Shown here: piece after piece, positions 16,880 through 25,606 of the stretch | Numbering within the stretch: position 1 is the stretch's first letter | Layout: each line of letters begins with the position of its first letter | Source of the DNA: RBG-13-66-14 sp964436465 | Lineage (GTDB): Bacteria > RBG-13-66-14 | Assembly (NCBI GenBank): GCA_964436465.1 | Contig: CAYTCV010000007.1 | Coordinates: 1 to 64,000, forward strand | Reading direction: 5' to 3' | Length of the DNA: 64,000 bases | The notes under the pieces: generated by a model | Database searches by the model: none | What the model saw: the letters and a program-made list of their open reading frames with translations, nothing else | What the model was told of the DNA's origin: nothing | Program-made: the position numbers and the translations under genes

Positions 16880-17365
16880 TCAGGCTGCGGCTCTTTCGTT
16901 CACGAGCCGCATTACCTCTTCGGGGTTCCGCGTCGAGAAGATGAGCTTGTCGAACTTGTGCCCGGAAAATTTCACCACCACCCGCCGGTGGGCGACGGTG
17001 GAGTAGACCTGGATGTATTCGCCGCCGATGTGGCCGCCCTTGACTCCCCAGCCGCCGTAGGCCGACCCGGGCAGGGTGTCTATTTCGGCGCCGGTCACCT
17101 GGTCCCAGCTGGCCCGCGTCTTGAAGACGCCCAGCCGGGCGGAGACCCCCTCCTCGTCCAGGCGAATCGAGATGAACAGGAAGTTGAGAACGAGCAGGAA
17201 AACCAGGCCGGCGATGGGCAGGAAGACCCAGGGGAAGATGCGCTCCACCTCGGCGCCCAGCCCCAGCAGTTTCGGGAAGAGTCCGAGGAGAACGCACAGC
17301 GCCAGGACGACCCAGAATATTATCTGGGAAATCCAGTCGGTGAGCCGCTCGCGGTATAAGTTCAT
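16880..17365 (-). CDS. Membrane protein with C-terminal PH-like domain
   Basis: 161 residues. Two membrane helices (about 11-33 and 42-66) are followed by a region that reads like a bacterial pleckstrin-homology domain (IRLDEEGVSARLGVFKTRASWDQV, GGEYIQVYS, VVVKFSG). Function unknown; such domains often bind lipid or partner proteins. The start has GGAG five bases upstream, and the gene begins two bases after atpF. Its position between subunits F and A is not standard and suggests an accessory factor of the ATPase. Confidence 0.7.
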   Translation of the reverse strand: MNLYRERLTDWISQIIFWVVLALCVLLGLFPKLLGLGAEVERIFPWVFLPIAGLVFLLVLNFLFISIRLDEEGVSARLGVFKTRASWDQVTGAEIDTLPGSAYGGWGVKGGHIGGEYIQVYSTVAHRRVVVKFSGHKFDKLIFSTRNPEEVMRLVNERAAA

Positions 17366-17367
17366 CT

Positions 17368-17694
17368 CTACTCCTTCCCCAGAACGTCGGCGCCCACGGC
17401 GCGTTCCACCATCCGACGGATGCGCTCGTAGGCTATGCCCTTCGAGCCAGTGGAGGAGGGGATGAGCGTAATCACCGGCAGGGGGCGGTCGGAGTAGGAG
17501 GCGATGGTGTCCAGCATCCGGCCGCCGAATTCCTCGGCGATGAAAATCGCCACGGCGCCGCGTTTGGCCGCCTTGCGCAACGCTTCCTCAGCCTCGTGGG
17601 TGGAGTGCACCCCCACGACCGTCGTCCCCAGGGCGGTGAAGCCGCGGAGCTGGTCCTCTTCGCCGATGAAATAAATCTGGCTCAGGCCGGCCAC
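17368..17694 (-). CDS. atpF: V/A-type ATP synthase subunit F
   Basis: 108 residues, usual length. Opens with a Rossmann-like strand (QIYFIGEEDQLRGFTALG) and contains AIFIAEEFG, both conserved in subunit F, which sits on the central stalk and regulates coupling. Nine bases after subunit C. Its usual partner on the rotor, subunit D, is not encoded nearby. Confidence 0.9.
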   Translation of the reverse strand: MAGLSQIYFIGEEDQLRGFTALGTTVVGVHSTHEAEEALRKAAKRGAVAIFIAEEFGGRMLDTIASYSDRPLPVITLIPSSTGSKGIAYERIRRMVERAVGADVLGKE

Positions 17695-17703
17695 TGGTAC
17701 CCG

Positions 17704-18705
17704 TTACGAAACGCCCCACACGCGGGCGGTGATGGTTTCCGGCGGGACGCCGTTCAGTTTGCAGGTCAGGACGAAGCGGACCAGCTCGAGCTCGTTCCTC
17801 TTTGCCAGGTAGTACGAGATGAGCGGTTCGGCGCCGAAGGGGGCGTGGCGCGCCTGCCGAAGAAATTCAAGCTTCCGGTCCGCCCCCCTCGCCGCCAGGT
17901 CGGCCAGACCGTCCGATGCACCTTCGACGGCTCCGCGGGCGAGGTCGGCGTAGGGCGTGCGGCCGACGTATTCGGCGGCCCCGCTCCTGTCGCCGGTCCG
18001 CGCGTAACCCTCCAGCTTCTTTACATCCAGGCTCCCTCCGGGGAGGAAGGCCGCGGCGGAAAGCTCCTCGGGATTGGGCGCCGCCAGGCAGCGGACCAGG
18101 GCCGCCAGGTTCACCAGGTCGATTTCCAGCTTCTGGTACGCGGTGAGGAAGGGCAGTCCGATTTCCGCTGAAATTTCGGTCAGACGGGCGAAGAGGGCCC
18201 GGTCCACACTCTGCTGCAACAGGAACGGGTCCCGGGTCTTGTCCCACTCCTCCAGGAGCCTTTTCCCCAGCTCGGCGAAGGGCGAGGAGAGCCCGTCCGG
18301 GTCGCCGCCGTCGGCGAAGGCGGTCAGCTTCTCCGGGGGCACCGCCCCGCCGTCGGAGATGGGCGGCTTTTTTTCGGTCAGGCGCCCGACGAGGGCCGCC
18401 TTGAGGTTGGCGTAATCCAGCCTCAGGCGCAGGTACTCAATCAGCCGGGAATCCGGCACGCTCTCCCGGATGAATCGGGTCAGCTCGGCGGACTGCCGGG
18501 CGAGGAGCTCCTCCAGGCCGGCGCCTCCCCGGGACGCCGGCTCGTACCCCGCCTCGCGGAGGGCGTCCACGGCGTCCTCGAAGGTCTTGGCCTCGGCGGC
18601 CTCGACGAGGGCCCTGGACGTCAACAGGCGCCGCTCGCGGACACGCACGCGCCCCACGGCGTAGGTGTAAGCCGGGTCTTGCGAGAGCTTCACCCGCCCC
18701 GTCAT
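17704..18705 (-). CDS. atpC: V/A-type ATP synthase subunit C
   Basis: 333 residues. Rich in helices, with the family's start (YTYAVGRVRVRERRLL) and NLKAALVGRL, DLVNLAALVR segments. Subunit C is the socket that joins the central shaft to the K ring. The gene lies three bases after subunit E and nine before F. Confidence 0.88.
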   Translation of the reverse strand: MTGRVKLSQDPAYTYAVGRVRVRERRLLTSRALVEAAEAKTFEDAVDALREAGYEPASRGGAGLEELLARQSAELTRFIRESVPDSRLIEYLRLRLDYANLKAALVGRLTEKKPPISDGGAVPPEKLTAFADGGDPDGLSSPFAELGKRLLEEWDKTRDPFLLQQSVDRALFARLTEISAEIGLPFLTAYQKLEIDLVNLAALVRCLAAPNPEELSAAAFLPGGSLDVKKLEGYARTGDRSGAAEYVGRTPYADLARGAVEGASDGLADLAARGADRKLEFLRQARHAPFGAEPLISYYLAKRNELELVRFVLTCKLNGVPPETITARVWGVS

Positions 18706-18708
18706 CTT

Positions 18709-19284
18709 CTACCCCTCGATTCCAAGGACAGCGAGCAGTTCCTTTTCCAAAAGCGGCCGCAGGCTCCGGGTCAGCGCCGGGAAAGTGAAGTTCAGCTCGG
18801 TCTTTCCTCCGCGCAGGACGAACCCGCCGCCCAGCTCGCGTTTCTCCTTGGATACCGCCAGCTTCGGCCCAAGGCCCTTCAGGAAGGCATCGTCCAGGAA
18901 GGCGGCCTCATGCTTCGAGGCAATGACCTCGAACGAGCCCTTCAGGTCGGCCCCGGTGACGAGGTGCTTGAAGACCGCGCGCCAGGCGTCTTTTTTCAGG
19001 GCCCCCAACTCCTCGACCGCCGCGGCGAAGGCCTCGTCCAGCAGTTCCTGCTTGGCCGCCAGGACGGCCTTCCGGGCGGAGAGCTCGGCCATGGAGACGA
19101 CGCGTTCGCGGGTTCCGGTGGCTTCACGCCCGCCCGCCTCACGGATGCGCGTTTCCACGGCCTGGGCGCGCTTCTCCGCCTCGGCGGTGATTTCGGCGAT
19201 TTTAGCCTTCGCGGCGGATTCGATTTCCGCCACCCGGGCGTCGCTGTCCTTTTTTATCCGGGCTATGATTGCGTCCAGGGACAC
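18709..19284 (-). CDS. atpE: V/A-type ATP synthase subunit E
   Basis: 191 residues. A long Ala/Glu/Lys-rich coiled coil (residues about 5-90) followed by a compact C-terminal domain, as in peripheral-stalk subunit E, which pairs with H/G. Ten bases after subunit K. Family assignment rests on structure pattern and operon position. Confidence 0.85.
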   Translation of the reverse strand: MSLDAIIARIKKDSDARVAEIESAAKAKIAEITAEAEKRAQAVETRIREAGGREATGTRERVVSMAELSARKAVLAAKQELLDEAFAAAVEELGALKKDAWRAVFKHLVTGADLKGSFEVIASKHEAAFLDDAFLKGLGPKLAVSKEKRELGGGFVLRGGKTELNFTFPALTRSLRPLLEKELLAVLGIEG

Positions 19285-19294
19285 TTCACACCCC

Positions 19295-19747
19295 TCAGAC
19301 GGCGTTCAGGAGGAAGATGGTTATCAGAAGTCCCAGAACGGCGTAGAACTCGACGAAGACGCCCAGGACCAGAGCCTTTCCCGACTCGGCGGGCTGCTTG
19401 GCCGTGAGGCCGACGCCGGCGGTGCAGACCTTGCCCTGGTGGATGGCCGAGAGCATCCCGGCCAGGGCCACCGGCAGGCAGGCCAGGAATATCTGCAGCC
19501 CGATTTCAGGCGTCATGGTGGCGGCCAGGGCGCCGATTTTATTGAGCGCCAGGAAGCCGGCCACAAAGCCGTAGATGCCCTGGGTGCCCGGCAGGGCGGT
19601 CAGAACCAGGTACTTGCCGAAGTTGCGCGGGTCTTCGCTCATGACGCCCGCCGTGGCCTGACCGGCGTAGCCGATGCCGATGGCCGAACCGATACCGGCC
19701 AGGGCTACGGCCAGGGCTGAACCCAGGTAGGACCAAACGAGGCCCAT
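19295..19747 (-). CDS. atpK: V/A-type ATP synthase proteolipid subunit K
   Basis: 150 residues forming two hairpins (four membrane helices). The ion-binding Glu is E133 (FVEFYAVLG) in the second hairpin; the first hairpin has LPGTQG instead. The Na+ ligands known from Enterococcus NtpK (L61, T64, Q65, Q110, E139) all have counterparts: L52, T55, Q56, Q104, E133. A Na+-coupled enzyme is therefore likely. GGAG lies five bases before the ATG. The gap before it (19748-19859) holds a strong hairpin. Confidence 0.93.
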   Translation of the reverse strand: MGLVWSYLGSALAVALAGIGSAIGIGYAGQATAGVMSEDPRNFGKYLVLTALPGTQGIYGFVAGFLALNKIGALAATMTPEIGLQIFLACLPVALAGMLSAIHQGKVCTAGVGLTAKQPAESGKALVLGVFVEFYAVLGLLITIFLLNAV

Positions 19748-19840
19748 GCTATCTCCTTTTTTTACCTCGGACGAGGGGGGCGGCCCCTTGTCGGAAGGTG
19801 GGAACCAGGCCTGCGGCCTGTCGACGTTTGCGGAGGGCTT

Positions 19841-19858
19841 CCCGCGGTCATCCGCGGG
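19841..19858 (-). promoter_or_regulatory. Hairpin between atpI and atpK
   Basis: CCCGCGG (19841-19847) and CCGCGGG (19852-19858) form a perfect 7-bp stem with a 4-base loop just after the atpI stop codon. There is no T tract. It lies in the only long gap (112 bases) of the operon and before the high-copy K subunit, where mRNA processing or stabilising structures are often found. That role is inference. Confidence 0.5.
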
Positions 19859-19859
19859 T

Positions 19860-21821
19860 TCAGCCCTTGAGAACCGTGTGCTCCATGGAGCGGGCGTAGG
19901 GGACGAAGGTCCGGCCGCCCCCCGTGTAGAACTTTCCGAAATACTCCACGAACTGGAGCCGGGCGGTGTGGATGAAGCCGCCCAGCGAGTTCATCGCGAT
20001 GTTGAAGGTGTGGCCCACGATTAGAATGAGTATCATGCCGATGATGTTGGAGTCGAAGGCCATGGTGTCCACCACCTGGGCGATGACCGCCGTGGCCAAC
20101 CCCATGGCGAACAGGCGCGCGTAGGACAGGATGTCGGAGAACAGGCCGGAGAAGCCGGTGTAGAGGTTGAAGAAACCGGCCCCCAGCCTTGGCAGCCCCG
20201 AATCGTCCCCCACACCGCTGAAGGCGACGACGTAGAGCCCGACGGCGATGACCGCGTACCAGGCCCATTCCCCGCTCGCTCCCAGCATCGGCAGCCCCAC
20301 CGCCAGCGGCGCCAGGAGCATCACCAGCACCCAGGGCAGCTTGCGGAAGAACGCGGTCTGCCTGTCTTTCTGCTTCAGCGCCTCGAAGAAGCCGATGGTG
20401 TAGCCGATGAGAAGATGCAGGTACCCCAGCCCCAGGGAGAAGTAGAAGAAGTAGAACATCTGGTCCGGGTCCATGGGGTCCAGAATCATGAGCGATTGGC
20501 GGAGGCGGGCCAGCGCCGGGGACAGCTCGACGGAGAGGCCGAAGAAGCCCCCGGTCAGCACCCCGACCACCACCGTGAAACCACCCGCGATGACCATCAT
20601 CCGGAAGAGCTTTCTCGTGGTGGGGCCCAGGTGCAGGAGCTTCAGGAACAGCAGGCTGGTGATGATGAGCACGACTCCGTAGCCCGCGTCGGTGAGGCAG
20701 ATGCCGAAGAAGAGGGCGAAGAAGAAGGCGAAGAACGGGGTGGGGTCACTCTCGCCGGGCCGGGGTCGCCCGTAGAGGTCGGTGACCATCTCGAAGGGGC
20801 GCACCGGCGCGATGTTGGAGAGATACACCGGCGGCGTTTCGTCCTGTGTCGGCGCCCGAAGGGTGTAGTGGACCAGCTCGCGTCCGTCCAGGACGCTCTT
20901 TACGCCTTCCACCGCCGTTTCGGGCACCCAGCCGCGCATGTAGATGGCGAGCTCGGTGGCCGCCGATTCGGCGACCTTCCGCTGACCCTCGCTCTCGGTG
21001 CGCGCCCGGTCCAGGGCCAGGTAGAGCGGGTCGCGGTGCTCGAGCAGCCGCCGCGCCTCAAGGAGCGTTTTCTCCAGCTCCGCCCGGCTTTTCGCGATTT
21101 CCGCCTCGACCTGTCGCAATCGCTGGGCCGGCGTCAATGGTCCGGTCAGGGGGCAGGGCATGAGTTCGAAGCCCTTTAGCGCATCCCGGAGCGCCTCGTC
21201 CACCGAGGCGTGCCAGACGAGGACGATTCGGCCCGAAGAGGCGGATGCCTCCTCCCCGGCGACGCCCAGGTCGGTGAGCTCGTGGAGCTCCCCCGCCGTC
21301 TCGGTCAGGACCTCCCTCAACCGGGGAAGGTTCCGCGGATTGAGGGCGTAGGCGGCGGAAAAGGTGCTATCGGTGGCCCCGAGTGAGTCGGGCGGAACTT
21401 CTAACCCCAGCCAGGAGGCCAGCGTCGCCCGCTCCTCCTCCAGGCGGTCGAGACGGGACCGAGCCTCGTTCTCCTCGGACTGAACGGCGAGGACCTCCTC
21501 GACGGTGCCCGAGACGTCGAAGCCGGCCATGCGCTCCTCGAGCCCCGCGGCCGGCACCTCGACCTTATGGCCCATCATCCCGGCGAAAAATCCGGCCTTG
21601 GGCGCGAAGACGTCCAGGTAGTCCAGGGCCTGGCGGATTCGGGTGAGAGAGCGCTCTGCCTCCTCGGCCCGGGCCGGGGAGGGCGCGGGAAGCTCGCCCC
21701 GCTCCTCGGGTTCCAGGGCCTCCAGCTCCACGGCGCCGGCGCCGGCCAGCGCGTCGAGCAGGTCGTCCCGGACGCTCGCGTGGAGAAGAATCTCTATGCG
21801 CTGGACTCGGGTGTTGGCCAT
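19860..21821 (-). CDS. atpI: V/A-type ATP synthase subunit I
   Basis: 653 residues, usual length. The N-terminal half is cytoplasmic and helical and contacts the peripheral stalks. The C-terminal half has about eight membrane helices with the expected FFALFFGICLTDAGYG and LSYARLFAMGLAT segments, the latter carrying the essential arginine that faces the K ring. It starts six bases after subunit H. Membrane stator of the ion channel. Confidence 0.94.
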   Translation of the reverse strand: MANTRVQRIEILLHASVRDDLLDALAGAGAVELEALEPEERGELPAPSPARAEEAERSLTRIRQALDYLDVFAPKAGFFAGMMGHKVEVPAAGLEERMAGFDVSGTVEEVLAVQSEENEARSRLDRLEEERATLASWLGLEVPPDSLGATDSTFSAAYALNPRNLPRLREVLTETAGELHELTDLGVAGEEASASSGRIVLVWHASVDEALRDALKGFELMPCPLTGPLTPAQRLRQVEAEIAKSRAELEKTLLEARRLLEHRDPLYLALDRARTESEGQRKVAESAATELAIYMRGWVPETAVEGVKSVLDGRELVHYTLRAPTQDETPPVYLSNIAPVRPFEMVTDLYGRPRPGESDPTPFFAFFFALFFGICLTDAGYGVVLIITSLLFLKLLHLGPTTRKLFRMMVIAGGFTVVVGVLTGGFFGLSVELSPALARLRQSLMILDPMDPDQMFYFFYFSLGLGYLHLLIGYTIGFFEALKQKDRQTAFFRKLPWVLVMLLAPLAVGLPMLGASGEWAWYAVIAVGLYVVAFSGVGDDSGLPRLGAGFFNLYTGFSGLFSDILSYARLFAMGLATAVIAQVVDTMAFDSNIIGMILILIVGHTFNIAMNSLGGFIHTARLQFVEYFGKFYTGGGRTFVPYARSMEHTVLKG

Positions 21822-21827
21822 CGTCGC

Positions 21828-22151
21828 CTAGGTACCGCTGATACGTTCCACGACGACCCGTTTGGCCTCTTTCAGACGGCCGCGGGCCTTCTTCTTCATC
21901 GCCCCGATTTCCTTCTCGATGCGCTCGAGGATTTCCCCGCCTTCGACATCGCCCGAATGGCGGGCGTCCTCGACCGTCTGGCGGACCTCTTCGCGGACCT
22001 TGGCTTCCGCGGTTTTCACCATCTCCTCCGCCCCCTCGCGGGCGGCGCGGAGCGCGTTCTTCGCCTCGTTTTCGGCGGTGGAAATCCGGTCACGGGCGGC
22101 GTTCTCCGCCTTCACCACCGGCGTCAGCAACGGGTTGGCCTTGTCATCCAT
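21828..22151 (-). CDS. atpH: V/A-type ATP synthase subunit H/G (peripheral stalk)
   Basis: 107 residues from the ATG at 22151. A single Ala/Glu/Lys/Arg coiled coil with ENAARDRISTAENEA-type heptads, as in AhaH/NtpF stalk subunits that pair with subunit E. First gene of the operon. An ATG further upstream at 22220 would add 23 unrelated residues read from a repeat remnant, so I rejected it. No clear SD precedes 22151. Confidence 0.78.
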   Translation of the reverse strand: MDDKANPLLTPVVKAENAARDRISTAENEAKNALRAAREGAEEMVKTAEAKVREEVRQTVEDARHSGDVEGGEILERIEKEIGAMKKKARGRLKEAKRVVVERISGT

Positions 22152-22159
22152 AAATTCGT

Positions 22160-22222
22160 GTTTGAAAGCGGACCGTGGAGGGTTTGCACATGGGAAGGGC
22201 GGCCAGGGTCGCCCCTCCATAT
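22160..22222. repeat. Degenerate copy of the dispersed repeat in the V/A-ATPase leader
   Basis: The stretch gcggaccgtggagggt...ggcggccagggtcgcccctcc resembles the GACC/GGTCGCCCCT module seen at 3.67, 28.1 and 28.35 kb but has lost its exact pairing. It lies in the leader upstream of atpH. Confidence 0.4.
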
Positions 22223-22235
22223 GAAAAGCGAACAG

Positions 22236-22264
22236 ACATTATCACACGGCGCCTGATTAGTCAA
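22236..22264 (-). promoter_or_regulatory. Sigma-70-type promoter of the V/A-ATPase operon
   Basis: Minus strand TTGACT (22259-22264) and TAATGT (22236-22241), 17-base spacer. Predicted start near 22229, leader about 78 bases. The rightward promoter at 22309-22337 lies close by in the opposite direction. Confidence 0.65.
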
Positions 22265-22308
22265 CGCCGGAGGGGACTAAGTGACATAGGGTTAAAAAGT
22301 TCCGGCGG

Positions 22309-22337
22309 TTGACACCCGCCCGGTGTACCCGTACAAT
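22309..22337 (+). promoter_or_regulatory. Sigma-70-type promoter of the outer-membrane barrel gene
   Basis: TTGACA (22309-22314), 17 bases, TACAAT (22332-22337). Near-consensus. Predicted start about 22344, seven bases before the GGAGG of the gene. Confidence 0.85.
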
Positions 22338-22362
22338 AAACATCCGCTCCGGAGGTTTTTTT

Positions 22363-24252
22363 GTGAGGCGCATCCTCCCGTTAATCCTCGTGTTGCTCAT
22401 TCTCCCCCCCGCCTCCTGGGCCCGGGAGGAGGACACGGGCGTCGAGCCCGGTCTGAACATCGACTTCAACGGCGGTAAATCCCTCAACCGCATCGGCTCG
22501 GCGCTCTCTTTCACCTATCCCCTGGGAGATATCTTCACCTACCGGCTGACCCTGAACCAGAGCGTTCAGAACGAGCCCCAGGCCGAGCGCGATTCGGACA
22601 GCCGCACCCTGCGCTTCGACCTCTTCTACAACCCGGTGGATACAACCCGCATCGGCTGCTACTACGAGGAGACGTACTACGACTCGAACCTGGTCATCCA
22701 GGAGCAGTACCAGAAATCGAAGACCCAGCGGGCGGGGACCAACGCCACCATCCAGTTCTCCGATGACCTCAGCGCCGACATGAACACCTACTTCACCACG
22801 AGCGACACTCACGAAGGCACCTACGACTGGGACTACGTCTTTCGCGAGTACTTCTACAACTCCCTGTCCGCGAACACCGACCTCCGTTTCGACTACAAGA
22901 TGACCAAGAGCACCCGGCTCTCCCTCGACCTGACCGGTTCCCGGGAGGTGCGCAACTACCCCGTGCAGCCCGCCCTGAACTCGGAGTACTACATGGGCGG
23001 GATAAACACGGGATTGAGCGGGAGTTACACCCCCTGGGACCAAGGGACCGTGGAGCTGCGGTACCTGTTCAACGGCGTTCTCTACCGGGATATGAACCTC
23101 ATCGAGCGCAACCAGGACACGTTGAACAACACCCTGTCCCTCGTGACGAATTATGACGCCCCGTTCGACGTGAAGGGCATCTTTTCCGTGGACCTGATTG
23201 AGGGTTCCACGAGCTACCTGGAAAAAGAGGTCTACCTCCAGAAATACTTCTTCTGGATTTACCCCGAGCTGGACCCCATCCCCGATTCCCGCATCCGTGC
23301 GCCATGGTGGCCGCTCTACGACATCCTATCCCAGGGGATAAGCTGGAAGCTGCAGCTCAACTGGGATTCGCCCCGAGACGAGTTCCTCCACTGGAACCTG
23401 TCCCAGGACACGATGAACCGGCGGTACTACGACGACGAGGGCGACCTGCCCCCGGAGCGTTTCGCCATCGCCGATTCGGTCCTCACCAACATCAAGAACA
23501 CGATGACCACCGACGCCCAGCTGGACCTGGGCCGGAGCTTCATCCTCAAGCTGCAGCACAGAATCACCCACGACGACTACGCCTATCCGATAAGCACGGA
23601 CAAAGACACCATCTCCCTGTACAACGACGTCTCGTCGGCCATCAAGTGGAAGCTGACCAACGCGGTTTCCTTCACCGCGAACCTCAACATCGGCTTCGAC
23701 CGGACAATCGGCGGCATCTCGAGCAACCTTCCCCGGAGTAACGAAATCAAGCTGAGCTTCGGCAGTGAGGTGAAGCTCATCGATGGCCTGCGCGTCGGTA
23801 TTACCTACACCCTGTCCCGAAACAACCGGCGGACCGACGACTTCGCCAGCGGCACCGACGTCCTCACGCGGGAGCTCCTCATCGAGCCGGTGTTCAGCGT
23901 TTCCGAATACTGGGGCCTGGACTTCTCCGGCTCCTTCAGGGAGAGCGTATCTTTTCCGGTGGGCGAAAGCTCCGGCAGCATGGGGCTCAAGAACGACTGG
24001 AGGATAAACACCCGGCTCAACATCTACCCCACCGAGACGCTGGCCTTCGAGATTTCCTACAGGCTGAACTCGCACACGTCCACCTACACCTACCTCGAGA
24101 CCATCAACACCGACCACGCCTGGGGACTTTCCTTCTCCTACAACATCATCCAGAACCTCGTCATCCACGTGGACGCCGATTACCGCATGTACGAATACGA
24201 CCCCGAGCGGGACTCGTTCAACGTGGGGCTCATGATAAAGACGACCCTCTGA
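22363..24252 (+). CDS. Predicted outer-membrane beta-barrel protein
   Basis: 629 residues from the GTG at 22363 (GGAGG seven bases upstream). A signal peptide (basic start, hydrophobic core, cleavage after SWA about residue 20) is followed by long runs of alternating hydrophobic/polar residues with many aromatic belts and Asp/Asn turns, the pattern of a large barrel of about 20 or more strands, ending in a short strand (NVGLMIKTTL). No known family recognised. It has its own strong promoter and is divergent from the V/A-ATPase operon. Many Tyr and Asp residues and few Lys fit a surface-exposed outer-membrane protein. A TonB box or plug was not seen. Confidence 0.75.
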   Translation: MRRILPLILVLLILPPASWAREEDTGVEPGLNIDFNGGKSLNRIGSALSFTYPLGDIFTYRLTLNQSVQNEPQAERDSDSRTLRFDLFYNPVDTTRIGCYYEETYYDSNLVIQEQYQKSKTQRAGTNATIQFSDDLSADMNTYFTTSDTHEGTYDWDYVFREYFYNSLSANTDLRFDYKMTKSTRLSLDLTGSREVRNYPVQPALNSEYYMGGINTGLSGSYTPWDQGTVELRYLFNGVLYRDMNLIERNQDTLNNTLSLVTNYDAPFDVKGIFSVDLIEGSTSYLEKEVYLQKYFFWIYPELDPIPDSRIRAPWWPLYDILSQGISWKLQLNWDSPRDEFLHWNLSQDTMNRRYYDDEGDLPPERFAIADSVLTNIKNTMTTDAQLDLGRSFILKLQHRITHDDYAYPISTDKDTISLYNDVSSAIKWKLTNAVSFTANLNIGFDRTIGGISSNLPRSNEIKLSFGSEVKLIDGLRVGITYTLSRNNRRTDDFASGTDVLTRELLIEPVFSVSEYWGLDFSGSFRESVSFPVGESSGSMGLKNDWRINTRLNIYPTETLAFEISYRLNSHTSTYTYLETINTDHAWGLSFSYNIIQNLVIHVDADYRMYEYDPERDSFNVGLMIKTTL

Positions 24253-24321
24253 CGAAGCGCGTCCGCGCCTTGTCGGAGGAGGTTCGAAGGGGGGAACCGA
24301 GCCGGTAAATCGGGTACCAGG

Positions 24322-24350
24322 TTGTTTTTATAGTGGAACGGTTCTACAAT
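24322..24350 (+). promoter_or_regulatory. Probable promoter of the DUF366 gene
   Basis: TTGTTT (24322-24327), 17 bases, TACAAT (24345-24350). Predicted start about 24357, about 20 bases before the ATG at 24377. Confidence 0.55.
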
Positions 24351-24376
24351 CGCCGGGCGGTCCCCGGTTTTGACTT

Positions 24377-24934
24377 ATGTTTCAAACCCGATTCATCCCG
24401 TCGGAGCTCGTCTACGACGGCACTCAGCTCGCCACGCACTGGCCGCGCCGAACGGCCGGCGTGACGGGTGACTGCGTCGTGGCCTTCCTGGGGCCGGCCG
24501 AGGTGCCCACCGAGAACCTGGTGGACCTGGTGGACCGTCGGGCCGGGGAGCGCATCACCGCCCGGCGGATGCTCCACCTCATCGGGGTTTGGTTCGGGCG
24601 GACGCTCGCGGAAACGGTTCTGCGCCAGCGCCTTTACGTCTTCCTGACCGCCGAGCGCCTGCGTCTCCGCGGCTTGAAGGTCCTCGTCGAGGGTGACGAC
24701 CTCTACACGCCGGACCGGCGTAAACTCTCCGTTTCCATCGCTACGAAGAGCCCCCTGGCCGGGCTCATCCACCTCGGCCTCAACGACGACCCGGCCGGCG
24801 CCCCGGTGCCGGCGGTCGGGTTGACCGAGCTGGGTGTCGGCGCGGCAGATTTCGCCCGCGAGCTGCTGGAGGTATTCGAGGACGCGGAGAGCGGTCTTGA
24901 GTCCGCCGGGGCCAAGGTCAGGGCGGTGGAATGA
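24377..24934 (+). CDS. DUF366 family protein
   Basis: 185 residues. Matches the DUF366 pattern: LVYDGTQLATHW near the start, GDCVVAFLG, DLVD, then RRMLHLI, LRQRL and the KLSVSIATKSPLAGLIHLGLN block. The family is known mainly from archaea and some anaerobic bacteria, and its function is not established. Its stop overlaps the next start (ATGA), so the two are translated together. Confidence 0.8.
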   Translation: MFQTRFIPSELVYDGTQLATHWPRRTAGVTGDCVVAFLGPAEVPTENLVDLVDRRAGERITARRMLHLIGVWFGRTLAETVLRQRLYVFLTAERLRLRGLKVLVEGDDLYTPDRRKLSVSIATKSPLAGLIHLGLNDDPAGAPVPAVGLTELGVGAADFARELLEVFEDAESGLESAGAKVRAVE

Positions 24935-25602
24935 TGGAACGCCCGCTGGTCCGAAACCTCTTCCCCTTCTTCCTCCTCTGGGTGTGGGTGATAATATTCC
25001 TGGCGACCGGAGGGCTGCGGCTCGAAATCGTCGAGGTGCTTCTGCCCCCCGCCGCACCGACCGACGCCGAAAGGCTCGAGGTGCGGGTTCTTTATCAGAA
25101 CGCTTCTTCCGGCGACATTTTCACCTGCCGCTGGAATCCGCCCCTGCCCTCGGAGCCACTGTCCAAGACCCTGCGGGTGGATTCGAGCGACGGAGAGCTT
25201 TTATTCACCCTGACCGGTTTCGAGGTCCCCGCGGGGTACCACCGCCTCTCCATAGCCGACGAGACCGGGATTCCGCTCGCCACCAGGGTGCTCTACATCC
25301 CGCCGCGTCCGCCCCAGTACGTGACGCGCATCGACTGGGAGAGTTCGGGGCTCCTGGCCGCCGTGAATTACCGGCACTGCGAGCCCGGCGCCCGCCTGAC
25401 GGGGAGTTGGAGCCGTGACGGTCGGCTCATCCCCGAAGCGGAGCGGGAGGTGACCCTGGGCACGAGCTGCGGTTCGGCGGATTTCCACCTGGAAAATCCC
25501 CCCGACGGGCGCCTGTCCGGGGGCTGTTACGAATTCACCCTCCTGGCCGAGGGGATGTTCGTCAGCCGCACCGTCGCGCCGCCGCAACTCTCGATGCAGT
25601 AA
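24931..25602 (+). CDS. Membrane-anchored protein of unknown function
   Basis: 223 residues. One N-terminal hydrophobic segment (about 8-28) acts as a signal anchor; the rest is a predicted extracytoplasmic domain, mainly beta, with four cysteines (CRW, HCEPG, SCGS, GCYE) that could form disulfides. No family recognised. The start overlaps the DUF366 stop as ATGA, although the second in-frame Met one codon later is also possible. Confidence 0.7.
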   Translation: MMERPLVRNLFPFFLLWVWVIIFLATGGLRLEIVEVLLPPAAPTDAERLEVRVLYQNASSGDIFTCRWNPPLPSEPLSKTLRVDSSDGELLFTLTGFEVPAGYHRLSIADETGIPLATRVLYIPPRPPQYVTRIDWESSGLLAAVNYRHCEPGARLTGSWSRDGRLIPEAEREVTLGTSCGSADFHLENPPDGRLSGGCYEFTLLAEGMFVSRTVAPPQLSMQ

Positions 25603-25606
25603 TTAC

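Noticed and set aside
22152..22220. 23-residue extension of ATPase subunit H
   Set aside because: It is read from a decayed repeat and does not fit the coiled-coil start of the family.
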